Part shown: positions 12,008 through 23,246 of the stretch, in pieces
Position numbering within the stretch: the stretch's first letter is position 1
How the letters are laid out: each line of letters begins with the position of its first letter
Assembly: GCA_964059195.1 (NCBI GenBank)
Contig: CAXKWD010000002.1
Coordinates: forward strand, 163,686,559-163,750,558
DNA length: 64,000 bases
Direction of reading: 5' to 3'
Source: Ectobius pallidus
Taxonomy: Eukaryota; Arthropoda; Insecta; Blattodea; Ectobiidae
The notes under the pieces: model-generated
Told to the model about the DNA's origin: nothing
Database searches by the model: none
What the model saw: the letters and a program-made list of their open reading frames with translations, nothing else
Translations under genes and position numbers: made by a program

Positions 12008-15000
12008 CGGGGATGAGCATGTTGACCGAGCGCTCGGTGCAGCCTAGCGAGAGGCGAGACTTGGCGTAAAATCCTGCGCTTTATTTATTTTCAGCCTCAG
12101 TAATTGCTTTATTACTAGATAAATTTACATAACCTACTAATGGGCACTATTTTTAACATGATTATTAAACACTTACTCATAAATACAATTAACAATTATA
12201 TTGTTTATCTAGGAAATGAACGTCACTAATTACCAATTCTTATAATATACTGTCAAGGCTTTTATCTCCGATTTTTAAGATGATATCGTTAAAAGAACTT
12301 CAAATAGTCGAAATAATTAATAAAGGAAAAAAGTATTACAATTTAGGTATGTATCGGAGACATTCTTTACAATACATTCAGAAATGAACACAGGATGTAA
12401 ACAACTAAGAAATAAAAATGCCCATAAAATGCCTTATACAATATTATTAACAATGTTGAATTAAGTCTTCTTCACTAGAATCACTGAAGTCAGTTATTAT
12501 AATTATTGCTCTCGTCCTCAACTGCCGATGCTTCGGCAAACCCCTTGCACCCACAGCTCTCGATGATTCAGATTTGAGTTGCTAAGCACGAGTAACTTTC
12601 TGGTGCACAGTTGATCTTGCAGTGGCACCGGAAAAAGGAAAGTACGCACGCCGGTACTGGCAGACCTTCCATCCACTTGACTGATAAGTTACCTGATGTG
12701 TCATTTTCTCACCCATGAGCAAAAGGGTCCAGAATTAGTGGTTTGGTTTCCAGGCTTCTCATCAAAATTCCGGCCTGGTAGTTGGCACGTTTATTGTGTT
12801 GTCTCAAGGTGTCTTTTTATAAAGAGCTCTCAATCTGGCCCTCTGAACATCTGATAGCGCAGCTCATTTCACCTTGCATTTGGGGGCATACGACTGGAAG
12901 ACAAATTCTTCTTTGCTGTCCTCAACATCATTATACATCATCCAATCTCTGCATAACTTTCTGAACGCTTCAATAAATCTTTGTACCTTTTTGCACAAAA
13001 CTTAAATCCTTTAACTTTTCCCTGGCCAGTTAAAGCCCTGATTGTGTCGCAGCCAGACCAGCAATAATACCCAATAAGAGCTGTAAAAAGCTGTTCGCCT
13101 AAGGCAGATACTATCTGGGAAACTTGCATATCTGTTAAAACTGTTTTGTTTGTTTCCCGATTCAGAAGTTTTTGCTTTTTATGGTTTTGCAAAAACGTAC
13201 AGCCAAAACTAATACATCTGTATTGATTGAAAAGCAAATAACTGATTCAGATGATGTAGCGGCGTTCCTTGCATGCAGCATCATTCTGGAATCAGCTTAT
13301 TCTTGAGTGCAGAACAGCTCAGGAACATTTTTGCTCCTAATATAAATGATCATGAAGCAGATTTCGCCAACTGCTACGAAGATTTCTAGGTTTCCAATTA
13401 TGTTTTCAAATTTCTACTCTTAAAAACTAAAAAAAGAAATTTATCATTATATTTTTTCCGTAACTGTTCCTTAGAAGCGTCCTCCAACAAACCACTCTGT
13501 GGTCACCCTTGATTTCACTAAATTTGATACCTTCAGCTGTTCCGCTTTTTTCCCGCTCCGAAGATTTGATCGAAACCTCTGGGTAATATATGTCAACCCT
13601 CCGACCTATATTCAAAACCTGCTTGAGAAAATTCATTGACAATTCGTAAAACGTTTTTTGTTCTCCTTTGATGGACTGAAGCACAGCCATTGAATCAATG
13701 ATGCAGGCCGAATCTTTTTCCGGCAGACTGGCAGGGGTGGTGTATATATCCAAAAAATGGGCTAACACTGATTTGTTAACATTCGCCCATTAACATTCGC
13801 CGTAGTCCATGGAAACGGCGCCAGAGGATATCTGAACCCTTCCATCATGTCAAGTTGTTGGTTTTCTGCAATATAGGACCATTTTGCTGAATAGATTTCG
13901 TTGCAATGGAGGATTACTTCTTTGTTTCCAACCTTGGTATTTTGCTCTTCTTCAGTCTAATAATCATAAGACTCACTTTCTTAATACGTTTATGAAACCC
14001 TTCTCCCTTAGCTAGCTGAAACGTGAACTCTTAATAAGCTATTTTTACCTTGTTTTCCGAATCAATGTGATCAGAAGCTGTTGATTCATCAACATGCATT
14101 CCAGTAGGCAAATGTAAAATATCTTAAGGGTTGGGATCGAAGGGGTTCGTCCACTCGGTTAGAAGGTCAGTGAGAGTTGTCACGTCTTTCTCATCTCTAA
14201 GTTTCCTTGGGCTTTGGAGGTCAGGGTGGCACTGATCTGTTTCGCTGGATGATAGAATGCTGAGGAGGTTCTTTAGCTCTGTACTCAGCATTAACATATT
14301 ACCGTACTACAGCCTACTTTTTCAGACTGAAATCCTTAGTACCTTCAGGAATTTGGGTGTCTTTTTTTACAGTCTCTTTGATGGCTTGGTCCACTGGAAT
14401 TCTAGAAAATGGGTTGTTGCTTCTTATTTGTACTGAAAACCTCCTTCTACATAATATTGGTGAACATAAAGGCTCTCCTTTTCTAGTTTAGTTAATTCAA
14501 GAAAGTAAGTATTATGATAGATAGTGTGAGTAGTTCACTCTATCCAGCGCAAAAATCAAGGCACAATTTTTTCAACAGCAGCTAAAAACAGAAACCAATT
14601 TCCTTCTCGATTAGTCTGAAAAAAAAACGGGAAGTAACTCCACTAGGGCGATATATTTCATCCAAAAAGACAACATTGCTTCATTATTTGTAAGAAGATG
14701 TATCAAGTAGAGTGGCTTGAACATGTTCATCTTGAAGTACAGAGTTATGGGATGTATAGTTCGTAATTATTGATGTTCATTTCCCAGGTAAATTGTATAA
14801 TTGTTCATTGTATTTATTACTCAAATCCGATGCACCGAGAGCTGTGGGTGCAAGGGGTGTACCAAAGCAACAGCAGATGAGGAAGAGTGCAATTATAATA
14901 ACTGATTACAGTGAGTCTAGTGAAGAAGACTTATTTCAAGATTGTTCATAATATTATAGGGTATAAGGCATTTTATAGGCATTTTTATTTCTTAGTTGCT

Positions 15001-15388
15001 TACATCCTGTGTTCATTTCTGAACGTATTGTTAAAAGTCTCCTATACATACCTAAATTGTAATACTTTTTCCTTTTTTAATTATTTCGACTGTTTGAAGT
15101 TCCTTTAACGATTTCATCTTAAAAATCGAAGATAAAAACCTTGACAGTATATTATATGAGTTGGTAATTATTGATGTTCATTTCCCAGATAAATGATATA
15201 ATTGTTAATTGTATTTATAAGTAAGTGTTTAATAATCATGTTAAAAATAGTGCACATCAGTAGGTAATGTAAATTTATCTAGTAATAAAGCAATTATTGA
15301 GGTTAAAATAAATAAAGCGCAGGATTTTACGCCAAGTCTCGCCTCTCGCTAGGCTGCACCGAGCGCTCGGTCAACACGCTCAACCCCG
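12008..15388. mobile_element. Long-TIR element A (3.4 kb) with PIN-like gene
   Basis: Inverted arms of about 570 bp at 12008-12578 and 14821-15388. The outer ends read CGGGGATGAGCATG (left) and CGGGGTTGAGCGTG (inverted right), followed by TTGACCGAGCGCTCGG. The interior holds a decayed minus-strand gene of the same family as the one in element B at 54831-58319. Size (3381 bp) and architecture also match element B, although the terminal bases differ. I could not find a convincing target duplication, so the exact ends are less certain than for B. Confidence 0.7.
12938..14320 (-). pseudogene. PIN-like / TGCDT-family protein, decayed copy
   Basis: Two open pieces remain. 13427-13768 reads SACIIDSMAVLQSIKGE, GRRVDIYYPEVSIK and SSEREKSG. 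12938-13237 reads LIGYYCWSGCDTIRALTG. These are the N-central and C-central parts of a family found in many invertebrate genomes, in which acidic residues around VLLxxDTD-like and GCDT motifs suggest a PIN/FEN-type nuclease fold. Upstream, text such as WTNPFDP can still be read near 14150. Frameshifts and stops separate the parts. It shares the GCDT signature with 55650-57621, but from a different subfamily. Function in transposition is not known. Confidence 0.6.
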
Positions 15389-15938
15389 ATTGGTTGTAGT
15401 TTTAATTTCCTTTCATTTAAAAAAAAGAACGGAAAGATTGGACCAGGGATCACGGAGATAATGGCGTAAACATGATGTGGCTCTTCCGCCATCTTTAATG
15501 GCGGGTCAAGATAACCTCGACCACAATATTTGGTGGCAACCTGCATTTCTACATACTGTAAGGTGTCATAATTAAGAATCCAAAGAGAAACTGCGTCCGA
15601 AAAGTTTTGCATACTCGTGCGCCAGAACGGTCTGGTCTAATACGCCTTTCCTTACCTTTCAAAGATAAAGAATAAAATTAACTTGAAAATAGATATTATA
15701 ATATTGACAACATTAAAAACAGTTTTACTGTACTCTTATTTTTTGTATGCAGTAATTTAGTTACAGATACCGATAAATACTATAATTTTTCCGGGTCAAA
15801 AGGGGTCAGGGGGGAATGGGCGCTTCAGGCGAAGGGCGCAGGGGGACATGTCCCCCTGCCCCCATGGCCAGCACGGCCCTGGCTACATATATATCTTACG
15901 TTTGGTCAAAGTCAAAACGTAAATTATACGTATATCAC

Positions 15939-16036
15939 AATGAATAGAATGAGAAAGTGTGATGACTCGGCCGCTAATACAATGGTGGGTATAGGGAGAG
16001 CGGCGGTCCACCGAAACACTGGCACAACCTTCGTTT
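15939..16036 (+). repeat. About 97-bp dispersed repeat, copy 2
   Basis: Same-strand copy of the repeat at 10881-10980, differing at only a few positions (CACCGAAAC here against CACCAAAAC there). It lies between the hAT target duplication and the start of the Penelope element. The stretch from 16037 to 16340 shows nothing else recognisable. Confidence 0.75.
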
Positions 16037-16699
16037 TTTTTTAATTCATCAACAGCATGCTGCGTTACACAATGGTAGCACTACATGCCTATAAACTCTG
16101 CATTGAATCCTAGTACTTATATACTATACATTGGTATTTTAGCCTGTTTCCTGTTCCTTAGTCCATTTTGCTTAGTCTTTTGTCCTTAACCTATTCTCCT
16201 TGACCTATTTTGGTTATTAATATACACCATACTGTCCATTAACACTAGCTTCGTTATTAGTCACCCTATACTAACATATCCTATCGCTTTCAACCATTTA
16301 GTTTCTCAAAGTGTATTGAATTTACAAATATAAGGAAAGAGTTTCTATGGCTCTTTATCAAACTGTTTTTGACACTGGCCAGTTTTCCCGTTTTAGAACA
16401 TTGTTCACAAGTTTATTTCTTTCATTCGATACCATTGGACACACTCTTCGTTTGCGTTATGTCTATATTAGTTGTTTCACTTGCTGTAGATCTTGTTTTC
16501 CTCTTTTGTTGCAGATTGTGTCGTTTTTCTTTTTTCTTTTTTCTTGTAGGAAGTTAGGCGGCAAAACCCCAAGTATTATTTATAGTAGGTATGCATTTCG
16601 GTTTTAAAATATTTTCCAATGTTATTTATGCAGAAACACCATTTAATTATTACCAATAGAACAACAAAACGAATGAGAAATAAAGCTGCGTAAAAAATT

Positions 16700-16822
16700 A
16701 AAGAAATATACAAACCTCCGCAAAAACACAAGACACTTAATAAATTCCATAAAGATCAGATAAAAGACCTTAACAATATATTTAAAGATAACAACATTAA
16801 ACACACTAAGGTGACAAAGGTA
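16700..16822 (+). pseudogene. PLE protein, N-terminal fragment
   Basis: Degenerate N-terminal PLE text upstream of the Ty3/Gypsy insertion. The last bases, GGTGACAAAGGTAA, encode the GDKGN that joins in frame to SIVLINNEDYI at 24509 onward. Confidence 0.6.
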
Positions 16823-18220
16823 AGTATGAAACGGCTCGTCCTTGTGATTTTTAGCCCTTTATTTTGAACTATCCAGTATGTGTCTGGGAACCACAAAACA
16901 ACCGACCTCGGTAGCTCAGTGGTTGCAGAAGAGTGTCTCTATCTTATCTCGGGGGAACTTGGGTGGTGTGTTCTGTATATATACTAGTAATGATGTCACA
17001 ATATTACTGGTATGACTAAGATTTATTTATGTCCAATAATGTCTTTAACAATTAACAACTTGAATATGTGAGTGATGAACTCAGAATGTCAGGACGGTAG
17101 AACGCTTTGTAATACTGCTGTTAATATCGGTGATTTTATGTCGTGATGACGTGCAAATTGCTGCGTGTTGATACTGTCGGTATTGTTCCTTGTAACCCAC
17201 AAGTACTTACGTGCGTCACTGAATTTACCTTGGTAGTAACTGTAAATAAGTTCCTAATACAAACTGCTTTTTATATTAATTATTTATTGATACCGTGAGC
17301 AGGACCCTCCTGATCACGATAATATGACTTTTTATAAAGTATAATATACTTCCCTGGCACTTTGAAGCCAAGAAGCAAGAAATGTCCCCTGCACCGACTA
17401 ACTCGGCGAAGGAGTCTTGAAGAAGTGTTTCCCTATCACCTGTGTTCCAGCGTCCATCGTTCCTTAGTTTATCTCTCCCCTCTTATTTCTACAACCAATA
17501 ATAACTACTATTAGAGCATTTTACCATGTTTTTCAATGAGAGATGTACTCTCATTGGTTATATTCATTTGAGCTTCTACATGCTACTCTGGCTAGGAAGT
17601 ATCGCTTCCCAGCTCACTCAGTTCCAGTGATTACTCCTGGATTCTCGGAACAGCTATACAGACTGCTCTTCCCACTCAACATTCTCGGTACCTTCTTTTC
17701 ACAGTTCCTAAGTTCTATTCTGTAAGTTTTTACCACAATAAGAGAGCACTTCTTAACAATGAGTGTCTCTTATATCATGCTGTGGTTGAATAGCAGAGTG
17801 TATTTCCCCACTCAACATTCTCGGTACCTTCTTTTCACAGTTCCTAAGTTCTATTCTGTAAGTTTTTACCACAATAAGAGAGCACTTCTTAACAATGAGT
17901 GTCTCTTATATCATGCTGTGGTTGAATAGCAGAGTGTATTTCCCTCACTGTTTTTCCTTGAATTCTGTCTGAGTATCTGCAGTTACAATGTGAAGTTTCG
18001 CTAGCTTGAAATTTATCTTACTAAAATATTACTAGAATATTACTTATTTATTTTATTATTGAATTTATTATCATTTAATATCTATTTCTTATGACATTTA
18101 ATTGTGGTACTATCAATGCTCAATCATATTTGATATACTCAATCTTATTTAATATGCTCAATAATATTTGATATATGTTCTGATTATAACCATGTTCAAT
18201 CTATGATTATGATCCTATCA
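16823..18220 (-). repeat. 3' LTR, with 136-bp internal tandem duplication
   Basis: Nearly identical to 23247-24508, except that a segment beginning CCCACTCAACATTCTCGG occurs twice (from about 17670 and from about 17806). The second LTR has it once, so the duplication arose after insertion or during the last reverse transcription. Within the LTR at about 16905-16975 is a tRNA-like stretch (GGTAGCTCAGTGGTTG). Confidence 0.9.
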
Positions 18221-18681
18221 TACTGCCCAAAATTATTATTGTGAAAAGTGTATTTTATAGTAAAATTCATTTTTAACAGGAATACTTTTTTGCTCCTGAA
18301 TTATTGTTACTTTTCTTACATAACACTGCTCATGTTTACCTTTCCAGTACAGTGACCTATTTATTGCCTAGCAGAGCTCCAGGGTACTGTCATTCATTTT
18401 AACCTTCATTTGGTTCACTGACCAGTTATGAGTTATTGGCATTCCTTGTACCTGGTAAGGGTTTCTCAGCCTGCATGCCATACCACAATCTTATCTCGCA
18501 TTCATTCATCACCCTTCGCACATTTGTAAGCTTTGTTCCGCTATGACATCATATGCTTATGTCATGTTACAGGCAAGATTGATTTTTATGAATTTTACAC
18601 AAAACATCACAAATTTAAACAACACATATAAAAACAAAATAATAGCAAAAATTATTATTTAATATACTTAAACTAAATATA

Positions 18682-18848
18682 GATATTCGCCAGTAGATTT
18701 ATTACTGCTCGTCTTTATTATATATATTCGCCTGTGGATTTATTACTGCTCGTCCTTTATTATATATATTCGCCAGTAGATTTATTACTGCTCGTCTTTA
18801 TTATATATATTCGCCAGTGCATATTTTACTGCTCGTCCTTGATTATAT
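18682..18848. repeat. Tandem repeat, about four copies of 44-bp unit
   Basis: Four successive units containing TATTCGCCAGTAGATTTAT then TACTGCTCGTC and TTATTATATAT, slightly diverged. They lie in the non-coding stretch between the 3' LTR and the integrase remnant. Confidence 0.9.
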
Positions 18849-18984
18849 TTACACATTTGATTACACTGTAAGCTTACATCACACGTAGTCTTCGCGATCA
18901 TGTACTCTTACAATGTAAAACACACTTAACCCTTGTACCTGTTTATTACGAAATGACGCAAGCCTGTTGTCATACTGTTATACC

Positions 18985-19130
18985 CTTATTTCTTATTCTT
19001 TATAAGGCCTAACAAAAGACAAATTGTATCGCCCAATAATCTTCCCAGTTTTGATGTCAGCTACTTCAAAACACACCCCATTAAATACATTGGTGACGAC
19101 ATACGGTCCCCTGTAAAGAGTCCTAAGGTT
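18985..19130 (-). pseudogene. Integrase C-terminal remnant
   Basis: Minus-strand text reading RGPYVVTNVFNGVCFEVAD followed by GKIIGRYNLSFVRPYKE. This is the C-terminal end of a Ty3/Gypsy integrase (the SH3-like tail region). The zinc-binding and catalytic core are absent, because an internal deletion joins this region to the end of the protease-connector ORF near 19140-19272. Confidence 0.7.
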
Positions 19131-19271
19131 ACATTCTATAGCCTAATACTACACTTATTATTAAGAGAGTCATATAATACGTCTGTTAACTTTTTATACT
19201 CCCAGTACCTTCCTTCTTAATAGTTCGACTCAATTCTGTAAATAATTTTAGTTCTGTCTTATTTATGATCT

Positions 19272-20534
19272 CTATCCTCTAGAGTAAATACAACCTGCTT
19301 TGTTTTCTAAATCCACGGCTATTTTTGAGGTTTTGTTATACTTAAAAATCTTACAAACATGGCTAATATCTGATAAATTTGATCTCTTTATCATCTCATC
19401 ATTTGCCATTTTTACACTGACTTTATTGGCCTCTTCTCTCATAGATCTCCGTAACATTTCGTGAATTAAACAATATCCAGGGGAATTACTGTACACGCCC
19501 ATATTACTGGTTAGCACATTAAATGGCTTATCTTTTTGAGGTTCCGTTATTGAGGTGATACTAGCTACTTTATTTCTCAAGATTTCAAGGATTTCTGATT
19601 CAGTCAACCTATCGTTATATTCCCTTCCATTTTCATTCTTGCAATGTTCCTGCTCATCCTTGCTCGTTCCGCACATATTTATTTCGCAATTGAGTCCGAC
19701 ATCATAAATCTCCTCTAAATAAGCGTTATTAAATTCGTCGATTTCAACATTTAGATTGCATCCAGTTAATGACCCTGTATTCGGTGCCTCGATAATATTC
19801 TCTGTGTCGCATCGACCTTCATTTTGACTACTTGCTAGGTTCTCACGACCTTTAGCGTCAAATAAAATTTCGCTTATTATTTCCCCCTCCTCATTTTTAT
19901 CCTGCCACTCAGATAGGCTTTCAATAATGAAGCATTCGTCCTGAATTGCGAGTTCATTCTTGGAACAATTAGAGCGGTCATAAACATTACTCTTAAGAAA
20001 TGGAACTTCAATAACGTCATTTTCATCTTTTATTTTCAAGCAATTTTCCTCGAAACTTAGAATCCCCTGATATTCTTGCAAAGTATCACACCCCAAAATA
20101 TACGGATGAGCTAGATTTCTGACCACAAGCATGTAGATTTCAGTGTGCCAAGATCCTATGCTTAAAGGTACCATTATTTGCTTGTCTACTTTATATTTAG
20201 TTTTATTAATGGCCGTCGTACAATAAAGTCCTGGGACGTTTAATTCCTGCAGTTTAATTTTATTTTATTTTAGCTCCAGATAAGCTTTTTCATTTATCAC
20301 AGACATTGAGCTACCAGAATCCAATAAAATCTGAATTTTTAAGTTCCCAATATTAGCCTCTATTTGTGGTGGGTTTAATATTTGCTGGTTATTTGTATTA
20401 TTTACATTGTAGGACATTTCTAAGTTATGTACAGTATTTTTGAGTCTATCCTCGGAAGGCCTGGTACCATCAACAGACGTAATATGACTCGCTATTACAT
20501 CTCTGTCTCGTTTAAATCTCCGTTCTGGGGGCAA
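19272..20534 (-). pseudogene. Retroviral-type aspartic protease and connector, one stop
   Basis: The frame starts at 20534 with a hydrophilic segment and reaches the active-site motif LLDSGSSMSVI at about residues 68-78. A stop codon (20262-20264) then interrupts the frame, which continues unchanged to 19272. Past the stop come the flap region and YILGCDTL, the usual second conserved part of the protease, then about 250 residues of acidic connector that would normally lead to RT. The enzyme would process Gag-Pol as a homodimer. The ORF lies after gag in another frame, which suggests frameshifted expression. It ends at the internal deletion. Confidence 0.75.
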
Positions 20535-20647
20535 TCATTTCGAGAGTCAGTTACGTGATTTTGCGTGCGGTGAAATTCATTTGCATTAGGGTTCAGTAAC
20601 TGTCGTGTTTCTGGCACGCGCCCACAATTACTCCCTTCATTATCTCT

Positions 20648-22789
20648 TTATCGCACGTATCTTCCGTCTCTTAGCTCTCCAAATCTAGCATTCCTATCAG
20701 CATTCCCCACCTCAGTTTCTTGGAAGGCAATATGATTGACAGTTACATTTTGCGGTCTTGACCCAGTTCTGTCACCATTATTATTATTGCGCGGACCTTG
20801 TTGACTGTAACTTCCCTTGTTATTATTTCCTCGGTCATTCCTCTCCCGTGAATAATTATTACTGTTTTGATTATTCCTTCCATTATTTCCGGGTCGATTT
20901 TCCCTATTATCATTAAAGTCTTGCCTAGGCCTTGCTGCGTTATCAAAGTGGCTAGCATTATTTCTAGTATTTGCATAAGAATATGCCCCATTGTCACCCT
21001 GATTTAGACCTTTATTTCCTTGGTCATATCGCACATAATTTTCCTGTCTTCCTCCACTACGATTTCCTTCTTCAAATTCGGCTAATAGGCTCAACATTTC
21101 TGCATAGGAACTTGGTTTGGCTACCGCTAATAATTTATGAATTTCGGGCCCAAAGTGCTTCATAGAAAATTGAAGTACGTCCTGTTCAGAAAACATAGTT
21201 TGCAATGACTTCGCAATCCTGATTAACCTTAAGAAATTTTCGGTTAATGTCAAATGACCTTTATCATTGTAGCTTCCCGCATATAATTCAGTACGTGCCT
21301 TCATTTGTCTACTTGGACTCCAATATTTTTCCATAAACAATTTTCGGAATTCTTGATAACTTACTCCCTCAGCTAATACAAATTGACACCAATCCTTGCA
21401 TTTACCTATCAGACCCTTTTGAACTAATATCATTTTGTATTCCTCTGGGACCCCCTTTAACTTAAAGTACGTTTCCATTTCCGATATAAATTGATGTGGA
21501 TTAGACAAATTTTCGTCATTATACCGCGGTAACGCCCACTCAATCCCAAGAATATTAGTTAATTGTACATGACTTTGACTAGCAATCGGGTGAACAACAT
21601 GATTACTAAGGCTTAGGTCACTTCGCATAGTATCGGAATCTTGGCTAATGCTCGGAGCTAATGGTTCTCCATTATTACGTTCATTACCTTGCAAAATATT
21701 TGCACTTGCAAAATTTATAGGTGGAGTACAAACTCCTCTGCCATCTGCCTCGATTCTCGTACAAGAAATGCCATTACTCATTTTGTCAACCTTATCAGAA
21801 AAATTATTTATTTCTTTGGTAATGCTATTTTGTACCCCTACTACGTTCTGAATTTCTTTAGTCAATTTCACTTCAATCTCCTTAACTTGTCCCTGGAATC
21901 TATTATTTAATTCTCCGATATCAGCTGAGAAAGACTGTATTAAATTATTTTCCAAGCTTTTATTCTGGTCCCTAATCTCATTTCGCAAAACACTATTATT
22001 TGTTTCTATCTTCTTATCAATTGTATCAATAGTATTGGCAAGTTTCTGCTCTATTTCCCTATCTTTGTTTACAAATTTAGCCGTTATTTCTTTCTTATTC
22101 TGATCAACTTCATTCTGTACTTTATCAATTCTGCCATCTAACCTAGCATTGTTTACAGTACTTTCCTCCCTTAATTTGTCAATCTTTTCGTCATTTTTCT
22201 TTAGATCCCCAGAAAGTTTATCTATTGATCTTTTAGGTTCATTTTTCAGTTCAGTTGAAATATGGACTATTTTCTCAGCTGTCTCACTAGCTAACTTCCT
22301 ATTCTGCTCTGCATTTTCCTTGGAATTTTGATCGATTTTATTAGCTAATTCCCTGTTTTGTTCTTTAGTCTCACTAGCTAACTTCCTATTCTGTTCTGCT
22401 AATTTCTCGTTTTGTTCTTTAGTCTCACTAGCTAACTTCCTATTCTGTTCTGCTAATTTCTCGTTTTGTTCTTTCGTTTCTTTAGAAGTCTGATCCATTT
22501 TAGCCATTAATGCCGCCATCCAAGACTGCATCCCTTGTTCTACATTTACCTGGCTTGTCATTGTATTCTCTCTATTTTCCGCATCTATTTGAGCTGATGG
22601 CTCGTCACTATTTGCCCGCTCCTGATTACTTTCGTTTATCTCTATTTCCTCATGGCTACTTATAACTTCCCCCTGTTCGTTATTTTGCATTAATTCAATT
22701 TCACTGCTAGTGAGCAAATCCCGGCTGTCCTGACCTACTGTGTTTTCCATTTTAGGCTTTATTATTTTTCCGTTACGTAGTTTTATCAT
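20648..22789 (-). CDS. gag: Gag polyprotein (Ty3/Gypsy), 713 aa, intact
   Basis: The N-terminal 75 residues are acidic. Residues about 85-330 are a long coiled-coil rich in Q, E, K and N, with a near-perfect 18-21-residue repeat (SETKEQNEKLAEQNRKLA) in two to three copies. Residues about 430-610 match the Gag capsid-like domain of insect Gypsy elements (LPRYNDENLSNPHQFI, FRKLFMEKYWSPSRQMKA, and LxLLAEFEE). The C-terminus is N-, R- and G-rich and probably binds RNA in place of a CCHC zinc knuckle, which is absent. The intact long frame agrees with the young LTRs. The protein could package this defective element or relatives. Confidence 0.85.
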   Translation of the reverse strand: MIKLRNGKIIKPKMENTVGQDSRDLLTSSEIELMQNNEQGEVISSHEEIEINESNQERANSDEPSAQIDAENRENTMTSQVNVEQGMQSWMAALMAKMDQTSKETKEQNEKLAEQNRKLASETKEQNEKLAEQNRKLASETKEQNRELANKIDQNSKENAEQNRKLASETAEKIVHISTELKNEPKRSIDKLSGDLKKNDEKIDKLREESTVNNARLDGRIDKVQNEVDQNKKEITAKFVNKDREIEQKLANTIDTIDKKIETNNSVLRNEIRDQNKSLENNLIQSFSADIGELNNRFQGQVKEIEVKLTKEIQNVVGVQNSITKEINNFSDKVDKMSNGISCTRIEADGRGVCTPPINFASANILQGNERNNGEPLAPSISQDSDTMRSDLSLSNHVVHPIASQSHVQLTNILGIEWALPRYNDENLSNPHQFISEMETYFKLKGVPEEYKMILVQKGLIGKCKDWCQFVLAEGVSYQEFRKLFMEKYWSPSRQMKARTELYAGSYNDKGHLTLTENFLRLIRIAKSLQTMFSEQDVLQFSMKHFGPEIHKLLAVAKPSSYAEMLSLLAEFEEGNRSGGRQENYVRYDQGNKGLNQGDNGAYSYANTRNNASHFDNAARPRQDFNDNRENRPGNNGRNNQNSNNYSRERNDRGNNNKGSYSQQGPRNNNNGDRTGSRPQNVTVNHIAFQETEVGNADRNARFGELRDGRYVR

Positions 22790-23232
22790 ACCCTGACCTA
22801 ACCTTATTCACTGCACTGGAATCACTGAGTAAAAAATCATGCTCCCTTACCTTTGTACATACATATATCACCAACATAACACTGCATGCAAATACATATA
22901 AACACTCTTATCATCTAAATTACATAAACAATACCCTCTTATTAACTACAATTACAAAATTTTCTTGTTTTCCCCGGTCTTCTCTCTTGTATGCCCGCTC
23001 CTAAATTTCTTTGTTCCGGCTGAATTCTCCTCTTGTTTTTATTGCTCCCACAGTTAAGCTGACTTTACTTGAATAATGTTACGTTGCCGCACTAGTATGA
23101 AGCACTTACTGATTATTTGATGTACTTTATAAGATGGCGTTAAGTATGAAGCACTCGCTGAATATTTGGTGTAATTTACTGGTATTTTAACCTTACTGTT
23201 TAACTAGTGTTACTGTTTTTTCGAAGCCCCTT

Positions 23233-23246
23233 AAGTTAGCGCGCCA
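23233..23246 (-). promoter_or_regulatory. Primer binding site
   Basis: On the minus strand the 5' LTR end (GTTTCATACT) is followed directly by TGGCGCGCTAACTT. TGG is complementary to a tRNA CCA end, as expected for a tRNA primer binding site. I do not recognise the primer tRNA. Confidence 0.7.

Larger units (their letters stand above)
9523..15881. mobile_element. hAT-ended element of 6.4 kb containing a nested long-TIR element
   Basis: The terminal sequences CAGGCCCGTGCTGG and (inverted) CAGGGCCGTGCTGG are flanked by perfect 8-bp copies of GCTACATA (9515-9522 and 15882-15889), as in hAT elements. The right subterminal region is G-rich with a GGGGGACATGTCCCCC palindrome. I cannot read a hAT transposase; the only protein-like text belongs to the nested element at 12008-15388. 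Between 11160 and 11560 two diverged tandem copies share TTTGACTATGCGACA and TTTAGTGAAATATTT. The 9.6-11.1 kb part is otherwise featureless. Confidence 0.75.

Noticed and set aside
16347..16607. Overlapping hydrophobic frames at the PLE left end
   Set aside because: T-rich terminal-repeat sequence; its inverse at 54300-54421 has no matching frame.
17543..17725. A 60-codon frame in both LTRs of the Gypsy element
   Set aside because: LTR copies share it by descent; position and content do not suggest a protein.
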